Part shown: one piece after another, positions 1-5,677 of the stretch
Numbering within the stretch: the stretch's first letter is position 1
How the letters are laid out: each line of letters starts with the position of its first letter
Source of the DNA: an uncultured Propionibacteriaceae bacterium
GTDB taxonomy: Bacteria; Actinomycetota; Actinomycetes; Propionibacteriales; Propionibacteriaceae
Direction: 5' to 3'
NCBI GenBank assembly: GCA_947038745.1
Contig: CAMQXE010000065.1
Span: forward strand, 1 to 6,852
DNA: 6,852 nt
Position numbers and translations under genes: made by a program
Notes under the pieces: model-generated
Told to the model about the DNA's origin: nothing
The model's database searches: none
Seen by the model: the letters and a program-made list of their open reading frames with translations, nothing else

Positions 1-54
1 ACATAAGACTGGTGGCTGGTCAGGTATATACCTGACCAGCCACCAGTCTTATGT
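1..54 (-). terminator. Perfect 54-bp palindrome, probable operon terminator
   Basis: The first 27 bases (beginning ACATAAGACTGG) are followed immediately by their exact reverse complement (ending CCAGTCTTATGT), with the symmetry centre at TATATA around 27/28. The RNA would fold into one very stable stem with a minimal loop. It begins 3 bases after the TAG stop of the last cbi gene, the usual place for an intrinsic terminator. A run of U after the stem cannot be judged because for minus-strand transcripts it would lie outside the window. Being symmetric, it could also stop transcription entering from the other side. Terminator function is inferred from position and shape. Confidence 0.65.
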
Positions 55-57
55 ACC

Positions 58-1284
58 CTAGTTTTGCAGTGCGCGTAGAAGCGAGTCACGCAGCTTGGCT
101 GAACGACGCGGGTTGCGCTGACCAACGACAGATACCGTCACGCCACCAGCTTGTGCCGTCGCAGGCGTGTACGCCGTACCACCAATTGCCTTGTCGCCAC
201 GAACGCAGAAGATATGACGATCCGCACAGCCTTGGGCCACCGCTGCATTGACAACAGGGTCGTTGGAGAGAGCCTGAACGTACCAAGCACCATCCAAGTC
301 AGCGTCAGCGAAAGGACGCTTCTCCCAGACAACCTTGCCTTGACGTGCAAGTCGCGAGACCTTAACTCCAGCATTGGGAGCAACGACGCGAACCTGAGCC
401 CCTGCCTCCAATAACCTTGCCACGCGACGTTCGGCCACATGACCAGCACCAACCACGAGCACGTCACGTCCGCTCAAGTTCAACGCAGACAGGTACATGC
501 CAGAGCCTTCGCCCTCGCCTAATGTGCCCAGCTCTTCGCGGTAGCGATCAACAACGACGCCTGCAAGAAGATCACAATCGCCAAGAACCTCGGCGATGCA
601 GACCTCGATCTCGGGGTGCGACTGCTGCCAGCCATCTACCTGCTCGCTTAGCCAGGTACGTAGCAAGCCTGGGAAAAGGAAGTTCTGCCCAATAACGATC
701 TGCGTCGCGCCCGTTGCCACTGCGACATTGAGTGCTTCTGGGACAGATGGACGAGTTACCTGAATAAATCCCGGCCAAGCTGTCTGTAGACCAACGTTCT
801 CTCCAGTTGCCCGGGTCAAACGGTAATGCTCAGCATTGGCATCGGTCACGAGATTACCGCGACCGATCACCAAACCAACGGTGTCTTTTGCGAGCCAGCC
901 TTTCGCCTCAAGCGCCTCGGTCATTCGCTGAGCCAGTGCAAGTTCCAAACGATGGTCTGGTGATAATGGCGGGGCAACGACGACCTGATGGTCGCCACGG
1001 CCTTCCTCCACTGATTCCGGGATATCTGACTGAACGTGACCACCAGTGCCCATCATGAGCGGCACTACGACAGCCTCAACTCCATCATGCTCGGCCGGCG
1101 ACTCCGCGAGCGCAGCCGCAACTGCCTCAGGAATAGTCGGCTCTGCCAATTCCACAAAGCCCAGGTGCACTGGGACTCCTGGTAGTGCAGCAGCGACGCG
1201 CTCTACCAGCGCTCGACACGTTGCGACACCTTCAAGATCACGTGATCCATGTGCCGCAATGACGAGCGGAATTGCTGTGTTCAT
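58..1284 (-). CDS. cbiX: Sirohydrochlorin cobaltochelatase CbiX fused to precorrin-2 dehydrogenase (CysG/Met8 N-terminal) domain
   Basis: 408 residues, cytoplasmic. Residues 1-250 are a long CbiX chelatase made of two related halves. The first half carries the metal-site histidines, H12 in AHGSRD and H83 in GTGGHVQSDIP. The second half (about 135-250) keeps the fold pattern but has GRGN and NFLFPGLL where the histidine motifs would be, so it is probably non-catalytic. After a short Gly/Glu linker (252-262), residues 265-408 are a precorrin-2 dehydrogenase domain with the NAD motif VVGAGHVAERRV (277-288), a conserved SNDPVVN with D342 at the presumed catalytic position, and an actinobacterial-type C-terminal part. 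The protein should oxidise precorrin-2 to sirohydrochlorin and insert cobalt, the entry to the anaerobic B12 route; sirohydrochlorin is also the siroheme precursor, so iron insertion is an alternative. The start has AAGGA (1294-1290) 5 bases upstream, and the gene lies 15 bases after cbiEGH as last gene of the operon. Confidence 0.9.
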   Translation of the reverse strand: MNTAIPLVIAAHGSRDLEGVATCRALVERVAAALPGVPVHLGFVELAEPTIPEAVAAALAESPAEHDGVEAVVVPLMMGTGGHVQSDIPESVEEGRGDHQVVVAPPLSPDHRLELALAQRMTEALEAKGWLAKDTVGLVIGRGNLVTDANAEHYRLTRATGENVGLQTAWPGFIQVTRPSVPEALNVAVATGATQIVIGQNFLFPGLLRTWLSEQVDGWQQSHPEIEVCIAEVLGDCDLLAGVVVDRYREELGTLGEGEGSGMYLSALNLSGRDVLVVGAGHVAERRVARLLEAGAQVRVVAPNAGVKVSRLARQGKVVWEKRPFADADLDGAWYVQALSNDPVVNAAVAQGCADRHIFCVRGDKAIGGTAYTPATAQAGGVTVSVVGQRNPRRSAKLRDSLLRALQN

Positions 1285-1299
1285 CAGTATCCTTCCGAA

Positions 1300-3819
1300 T
1301 TAATTAGCGCCCTTGGGCGGGTTGGGATAATTCTCGGAATCAGCCTTAGGCAGGTCCCGGTGAGAATAATTCTTCTTGTACTCACCAGAAATACGCCCAT
1401 CCATCCAGTGGTAGTCCCGGGGAGTAACAAACAGCTCTTCGCCACCGCCTGTAGTGACGAACTTCGATGTTGACGAACCTACAACCACAAGGGTCTTCAT
1501 ATCTACCCATTCCGGCTGGAACTCTTCAAGCGTCGACATCCGCACGCGCTGATTCTTGCGTGTGGCATTGCTCACCATCGCGATGGGAGTCGTCGGTGGA
1601 CGGTGCTTAGCCATAATCGCCAAAGCGTCAGGAAGCTGATGCGTCCGGGTACGCGAACGCGGGTTGTATAGCGTGGTCACCAGATCGCCTTCTGCGGCAG
1701 CCTGCACTCGCTTAAGGATCAACTCCCAGTCAGTATGGAGATCCGACAAGCTGATCGTGGCATGATCGTGCCCGAGCGGTGCACCAAGAATGGCTGAAAC
1801 TGCAAGCTCTGCGGTCACGCCGGGGATAATTTCGACGTCAATACCGTCAGTACCCATTTCCAGAGTCGGTGACGCCATCGCGTAGATTGCAGGGTCTCCG
1901 CCACAGACAAATGCCACGCTATTGCCTTCATGCGCTGCAGCAATCGCAGCGGCGGTCCGGCTCTCTTCCGTACCCATCTTGGTTGCCAAGATCTTGGCAC
2001 CTGGGCTGACCAGATCACGGATCTGGCTGACGTAAGGGGCATAGCCCACTACAACGTTTGCCTGTCGAATAACTCGTTCAGCACGCGGTGTGAGTAGGTC
2101 GCGAGCGCCTGGCCCTAGACCCACGACATGGAGCTTTCCTCGTACCGGCAGCTTACCTACTGCACAGGTCGCATCTGGGCACTTGTGTTTGGGCACAGCC
2201 AGCTCAGCACCAAGCGCGAAGACCGAAGCCTCAGCAACGGAGGGGGTGCCAACTTCAGCGCTGACCAAATCAGAGGGGTTTGGCACCTCATAGCTAGCAA
2301 GTTGCTCAGCCGGGAAGGTGGTGTAAGGCACCTTGAACTCATGGGCCAGCTCGATTAAGCCAAGCTCGCCCGCCTTGATATCGGCAGAGCCAATACCCGC
2401 AAGTGCCTGCGGCGCCAGCCCGGCCTTGTCCAATGTGTCGAGGAGGTGAGCCCGCAAGATATCGCGCGACGTTCCCTTGTTGCAGCCCATACCTACGACC
2501 AGGCTGGGTGGGGTGAGAACAACCGTCGGGACGCTTGCTTCAGCAATGATCTGTTCAGGGACTCGATCTGACAAGACGATCTGCGCCAACGGCTCGGCAA
2601 TATCATCGGAGACATTGTTCGGCAGCGGCGGGAGCAGCCAGGGGCGCTCGCGCACGATCTGCACCGGACGACCCGCAATAATCGAGCCAGTCACACCTGC
2701 GACATCGCCGGCGAAGGCCCATCCCAACTGGTCGAGTGCTGGGATACCGAGTGAATCAGTAGCAGTAGTAACAACCGCAGTGCTGCCCAACGCAGTACCG
2801 ATCTGGCGAGCCAGATCATTAGCGCCACCAACGTGACCACCGACGACGGGAACGGCGAACCGGCCGCCTTCATCAAGAACCACAACACCTGGATCGGCAT
2901 ACTTGGTCTCCAGGAGCGGAGCAATCAGGCGAACGGTAGCGCCTAGTGCCAGGTGCGACACGATCAGGTCACATTCACTCCAGGCTGCAACCAGACCACG
3001 AGCTGACGGGCCGACATAACGCTTCGTCTCAATGCCAAGAGCAGCATCAATACGATCAGCGTGTGCTGCAGCCAGGTCAGTGTTGTACACCTGGCCGATG
3101 ATCGGAGCCTTGTCAGAGCCGTCGGGGGCTGTGTTCTCCCCTGGCTTGGGCGTACCGTCAGCAGCAGCTTCAGCATCTCCTTGCAGCTCTGGGGGTACGC
3201 CGAGAGCTTCAGTTGAATCAGGATGATGAGACAAGATCAGCACAACATGTGGACTCAGCACATCGTCGCTGGTGAGCGCGAGTGCCTCATCTTCACTTAA
3301 TACCCGCACCCGCTCATTGCTTTCACCCAGGCGCTCCGCAACGACGAAGGTCTTACCCAAGCCACGCAAACCGGCAGCCATTTCGACGATGGTTCGTCCT
3401 GGTGCAGTGAGCACACCCACCTTGGGATGAACCCGCGCAGTGCGCAATGTCGTATCTAAACCGCCTGCATGAGCCGAGATAAGCTGTGCGTCGTCCCAAG
3501 GCAAGGCGACCTTAGCGAAAGCCGCCTGGAGCGAGCTCACCGTCGGTACGACCTCAACGCGAAGCCCGGCTTGACGCATACGACGCACGACACCAAAAAG
3601 CAAAGGGTCGCCAGAAGCCAGAACGATCGTGGTGGCAGATTCTGGGAGTGCCTTTATTCGCTCAATTGCTGGACCGATCGTGCCCAGAATCTGAGCCCGA
3701 TCTTCACTCACGCCGAGTTCTTCAATCGCTCGTCGAGAACCGACAACAAGATCAGCAGCAGCCGCTACGTCGCGCAATTGTTCCGATGCTGCACCGAGAT
3801 AACCGTAAATACGAATCAT
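1300..3819 (-). CDS. cbiEGH: Trifunctional cobalamin enzyme CbiE-CbiG-CbiH
   Basis: 839 residues with three enzymes in series. Residues 1-200 are CbiE (cobalt-precorrin-7 C5-methyltransferase), shown by LASGDPLLFGVVRRM (67-81) and VPTVSSLQAAFAKVALPWDD (91-110); the usual N-terminal GxGxG is replaced by YGYLGA. Residues 201-240 are a Pro/Glu/Ala/Gly-rich linker. Residues 241-555 are CbiG (cobalt-precorrin-5A hydrolase, releasing acetaldehyde), with DEGGRFAVPVVGGHVGGAND (316-335) and VVGMGCNKGTS (441-451). Residues 560-805 are CbiH (C17-methyltransferase and ring contraction), with VVGLGPG (565-571), GGDPAIYAMA (640-649), IIPGVTAE (664-671) and LYNPRSRTR (717-725). A charged tail of about 35 residues follows. 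CbiT, the usual partner of CbiE, is not fused here and not in the window. The ATG overlaps the cbiF stop (ATGA) and has AAGGAG (3832-3827) 7 bases upstream. The same fusion order is known in Propionibacterium freudenreichii. Confidence 0.93.
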   Translation of the reverse strand: MIRIYGYLGAASEQLRDVAAAADLVVGSRRAIEELGVSEDRAQILGTIGPAIERIKALPESATTIVLASGDPLLFGVVRRMRQAGLRVEVVPTVSSLQAAFAKVALPWDDAQLISAHAGGLDTTLRTARVHPKVGVLTAPGRTIVEMAAGLRGLGKTFVVAERLGESNERVRVLSEDEALALTSDDVLSPHVVLILSHHPDSTEALGVPPELQGDAEAAADGTPKPGENTAPDGSDKAPIIGQVYNTDLAAAHADRIDAALGIETKRYVGPSARGLVAAWSECDLIVSHLALGATVRLIAPLLETKYADPGVVVLDEGGRFAVPVVGGHVGGANDLARQIGTALGSTAVVTTATDSLGIPALDQLGWAFAGDVAGVTGSIIAGRPVQIVRERPWLLPPLPNNVSDDIAEPLAQIVLSDRVPEQIIAEASVPTVVLTPPSLVVGMGCNKGTSRDILRAHLLDTLDKAGLAPQALAGIGSADIKAGELGLIELAHEFKVPYTTFPAEQLASYEVPNPSDLVSAEVGTPSVAEASVFALGAELAVPKHKCPDATCAVGKLPVRGKLHVVGLGPGARDLLTPRAERVIRQANVVVGYAPYVSQIRDLVSPGAKILATKMGTEESRTAAAIAAAHEGNSVAFVCGGDPAIYAMASPTLEMGTDGIDVEIIPGVTAELAVSAILGAPLGHDHATISLSDLHTDWELILKRVQAAAEGDLVTTLYNPRSRTRTHQLPDALAIMAKHRPPTTPIAMVSNATRKNQRVRMSTLEEFQPEWVDMKTLVVVGSSTSKFVTTGGGEELFVTPRDYHWMDGRISGEYKKNYSHRDLPKADSENYPNPPKGAN

Positions 3820-4655
3820 GCTTGGTCTCCTTCAGAGGCCGTGACGCCACGCGTGCCGTGGGTACGAAGGTCGAGTTGTGCATCCTTGTCTGCGCCACGA
3901 TACTCATGACGGAATCCAGGATGGTAGAGATGGCTACGGGTGCTGATTGGTCCTTCAGCAAGGGCTGGGCCAACCAATACGATGGTGTGCTTCCACAGCT
4001 TGTGTTCACTCATCAATGCGGAAAGCTCTTGCAGCTCACAGCGCCACATTTGCTCTTCGGGCCAGGTTACTGAGTAGCCCACAATGCAGGGGGTGTTCGG
4101 AGGGTAACCACCGGCTAATAGCTCACGCTGCAAAGCTGCATGTCGCGCAGCCGATAAGTAGATCGCCATCGTTGCACCGTGGGAGGCGAATCCGGCAATG
4201 GTTTCCCCATCTGGCATCGGGGTACGCCCACCCTCAAGGCGAGTCAGTACCATCGACTGCGATACCTCAGGAACCGTGATTTCAACGTCCATCCGGGCAG
4301 CCGTTGCAGAGAAAGCCGAGATGCCGGGGATCGTCTCGAACTCGATACCAATCTGACGGCATAGGTCTCGCTGTTCTGCCGTTGCACCGTAGATCGATGG
4401 ATCCCCGGTGTGTACTCGTGCTACTAGCAGACCTTCATCGCGAGCCTTGGTATATAGCGGTTCTAGATCTTCTAGCGGGATAGAGGCACTGTCAATGAGC
4501 TCAGCGCCTTCTTTATGATCAGCGATCAGGCCAGGGTGAACCAAGCTAGAAGCCCAAATAATGATGTCTGCTGCCGCAATTGTGCGCGCACCGCGAACAC
4601 TGATGAGGTCTGCCGCTCCCGGGCCAGCTCCGACGAAGACTACTTTGCCGCTCAT
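3816..4655 (-). CDS. cbiF: Cobalt-precorrin-4 C11-methyltransferase
   Basis: 279 residues, an SAM-dependent tetrapyrrole methylase of the CbiF/CobM family. It methylates C11 of cobalt-precorrin-4 to give cobalt-precorrin-5A, the substrate of the CbiG domain encoded next. Visible motifs are the N-terminal FVGAGPGAADLISVRG (7-22), the SAM-site HTGDPSIYGA (82-91), IPGISAFSATAA (109-120), the family-typical TRLEGGRTPMPDGE (138-151) and GYSVTWPEEQMWR (193-205). The last 40 or so residues (from about 240) form a polar tail beyond the methylase fold. The ATG at 4655-4653 overlaps the cbiL TGA in an ATGA and has GGAGGA (4666-4661) 5 bases upstream. The stop overlaps the cbiEGH start in the same way, so translation of the three genes is probably coupled. 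Confidence 0.95.
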   Translation of the reverse strand: MSGKVVFVGAGPGAADLISVRGARTIAAADIIIWASSLVHPGLIADHKEGAELIDSASIPLEDLEPLYTKARDEGLLVARVHTGDPSIYGATAEQRDLCRQIGIEFETIPGISAFSATAARMDVEITVPEVSQSMVLTRLEGGRTPMPDGETIAGFASHGATMAIYLSAARHAALQRELLAGGYPPNTPCIVGYSVTWPEEQMWRCELQELSALMSEHKLWKHTIVLVGPALAEGPISTRSHLYHPGFRHEYRGADKDAQLDLRTHGTRGVTASEGDQA

Positions 4656-5416
4656 ATTCGTCCTCCATTAATCGTGCGCGTAGGTGCGCTCAATACTGCT
4701 GAGAAATAAGACGCTGACGTAGCATCCTCGGGGTCGCTGATAATGCGTAGCTGTTCCTCGGGAAGCGTGACATTAGTACCAACGATAGCGTCGCGCCCGC
4801 GAGCAGTAATCTCGGTAACGACGTCGCTAAGTTTGCGTCCAGCTTTATAAATCGTCACGGTGTCGCACACATCGAGTATCTGACCCAGTTTTTCTGCTCC
4901 AACAGTTGCAGGAACCAGTGCCAAAATCTCTCGCCCTTCCACCAGCGGTGTGCCTGAGGCAGCAGCTAATGCCTGCATCGCGGTAATTCCTGGGACTAAC
5001 TGATATTCGACGTCGTCAAGTGCCTCATGGACTGCACCGCGTAGATAGCTAAATGTTGAGAACACTGCTGGATCGCCGACAGTGGCAAAAACTACAGTCT
5101 TTGCGCCAGCTTCAAAAGCAGCGATTGCGGCTGTCGCCGATGCTTGCCAAGCAGCAGCCCGTTTAGGCCCAACCCCAGAAAGCTCTCGCATAGCAAATGG
5201 GATTCGCTGGATCTTGCTCACGCAGGAAGGCGCTGCCACGCTGACAATCAGCTCAGCACGCCCAGGACCATCTTGTGAGGCTTCGGTGGCGGGAACAAGA
5301 ATCACGTCTGCGGCTTCAAGAATGCGCACCGCTTTGATCGTGACGAGTTCTGGATCGCCGGGGCCAACGCCTACACCAATCAATTGGCGTGCGCCGGTAT
5401 GAGTCATGCCACTCAT
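4652..5416 (-). CDS. cbiL: Cobalt-factor II (precorrin-2) C20-methyltransferase
   Basis: 254 residues from the chosen start, the usual size for CbiL/CobI. It uses SAM to methylate C20 of cobalt-factor II, the product of the CbiX protein at the end of the same operon, giving cobalt-factor III. Motifs include IGVGVGPGDPELVTIKAV (13-30), FATVGDPAVFSTFSYL (110-125), LVPGITAMQALAAASGTPL (140-158) and LPEEQL (218-223). I place the start at ATG 5416-5414 because AAGGAGG (5427-5421) lies just upstream and the methylase fold begins about 10 residues in. The frame stays open upstream to an ATG at 5539, but that stretch is riboswitch aptamer, not protein. A second ATG at 5407 would shorten the protein by three residues. 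It is the first gene of the operon and the one directly controlled by the leader. Confidence 0.93.
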   Translation of the reverse strand: MSGMTHTGARQLIGVGVGPGDPELVTIKAVRILEAADVILVPATEASQDGPGRAELIVSVAAPSCVSKIQRIPFAMRELSGVGPKRAAAWQASATAAIAAFEAGAKTVVFATVGDPAVFSTFSYLRGAVHEALDDVEYQLVPGITAMQALAAASGTPLVEGREILALVPATVGAEKLGQILDVCDTVTIYKAGRKLSDVVTEITARGRDAIVGTNVTLPEEQLRIISDPEDATSASYFSAVLSAPTRTINGGRI

Positions 5417-5420
5417 GGGG

Positions 5421-5427
5421 CCTCCTT
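5421..5427 (-). promoter_or_regulatory. Ribosome binding site that fixes the cbiL start
   Basis: On the minus strand AAGGAGG at 5427-5421 is a near-perfect Shine-Dalgarno sequence 4 bases before ATG 5416. It is the reason for rejecting the ATG at 5539. Short complementary stretches upstream (GCCT at 5456-5453 against AGGC at 5423-5420; GGGC at 5442-5439 against GCCC at 5421-5418) could hide it when the riboswitch is bound. That pairing is a guess made by eye. Confidence 0.75.
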
Positions 5428-5440
5428 GCTGGGTCCTCGC

Positions 5441-5550
5441 CCGTACGTAGTTAGGCTGTCGCGCGCTGTGCGTGTCTGGCTTTCCTTTGCAGGGTAACAG
5501 TGGCGGGACCGCTCCGGTTTTACACCGGATTCCGCTCATCGGCGACCCTT
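5441..5550 (-). promoter_or_regulatory. Cobalamin riboswitch in the cbiL leader
   Basis: Read on the minus strand, the leader carries the conserved B12-aptamer core. GCGGAATCCGGTG (5535-5523) is followed by a CCGG/CCGG hairpin (5528-5525 with 5517-5514), then GCGGTCCCGCCACTGT (5512-5497) and the 3' element AAAGCCAGACACG (5483-5471). These blocks occur in the order and spacing of the cobalamin riboswitch family (Rfam RF00174). The 5' part is short, so this may be a compact variant; both ends are approximate. It ends shortly before the cbiL ribosome binding site, and there is no terminator-like hairpin with a U-run between them. I therefore infer control of translation initiation: cobalamin binding would mask the ribosome site and switch off the coupled operon. 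Confidence 0.9.
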
Positions 5551-5552
5551 GG

Positions 5553-5580
5553 ATTCTCGCATATTTATTTTCTGTATCAA
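5553..5580 (-). promoter_or_regulatory. Candidate promoter of the cbi operon
   Basis: On the minus strand TTGATA (5580-5575, five of six matches to TTGACA) is followed after 16 bases by GAGAAT (5558-5553, four of six to TATAAT). This would start transcription around the GGG at 5548-5546, at the 5' edge of the aptamer. The AT-rich stretch between (AAAATAAATAT) offers an alternative -10 with no good -35. The assignment is by eye from position and consensus only. Confidence 0.45.
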
Positions 5581-5607
5581 CGTTTGGGCTTGTCCTAGCG
5601 TGATTGG

Positions 5608-5634
5608 GCGCCCAGCGTTAGTCCAACCTGGCGC
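5608..5634. repeat. Imperfect inverted repeat in the divergent intergenic region
   Basis: GCGCCCAG (5608-5615) and CTGGCGC (5628-5634) are inverted copies differing by one extra C, separated by 12 bases. The left arm overlaps a perfect 10-bp palindrome, TGGGCGCCCA (5605-5614). No T-run follows on either strand, so it does not look like a terminator. It lies upstream of both candidate promoters and could be a regulator binding site or chance; nothing else supports a function. Confidence 0.35.
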
Positions 5635-5640
5635 TAAAGG

Positions 5641-5669
5641 TGAACATACAGCCAACTAGCACCTAAGCT
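5641..5669 (+). promoter_or_regulatory. Candidate leaderless promoter of the phosphate transporter gene
   Basis: TGAACA (5641-5646, four of six matches to TTGACA) and TAAGCT (5664-5669, fitting the actinobacterial TAnnnT) are separated by 17 bases. The -10 ends 8 bases before the GTG at 5678, so transcription would start at or next to the start codon. This agrees with the lack of a Shine-Dalgarno sequence there and with how common leaderless genes are in actinobacteria. It is a by-eye prediction. Confidence 0.45.
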
Positions 5670-5675
5670 AGTGGC
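5651..5675 (+). promoter_or_regulatory. Inverted repeat overlapping the -10 of the transporter promoter (possible operator)
   Basis: ACTAGC (5655-5660) and GCTAGT (5667-5672) are perfect inverted copies around a 6-base centre, ACCTAA. The symmetry continues outward by three more pairs, GCC (5651-5653) with GGC (5673-5675), if A5654 is skipped. The repeat covers the candidate -10 and stops 2 bases before the GTG, as expected for a repressor operator. If transcription in fact begins upstream, it would instead form an RNA hairpin just before the start codon. The regulator is unknown. Confidence 0.4.
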
Positions 5676-5677
5676 AC

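Noticed and set aside
1285..1299. Separate promoter for cbiX
   Set aside because: The gap is only 15 bases and is filled by the ribosome binding site; co-transcription with cbiEGH is simpler.
3469..4073. Plus-strand open frames of 146 and 141 codons over the cbiF-cbiEGH junction
   Set aside because: They are antisense to well-supported methyltransferase genes and show no family motif or ribosome site.
5082..5402. Plus-strand open frame of 106 codons inside cbiL
   Set aside because: It is an antisense shadow of cbiL with low-complexity Ala/Ser/Pro content.
5417..5539. N-terminal extension of CbiL starting at ATG 5539
   Set aside because: The stretch is conserved riboswitch RNA, and a strong ribosome binding site precedes the internal ATG at 5416.
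5605..5634. Intrinsic terminator between the divergent genes
   Set aside because: The hairpin has a 12-base loop and a bulge, no T-run follows on either strand, and divergent genes need no terminator between them.
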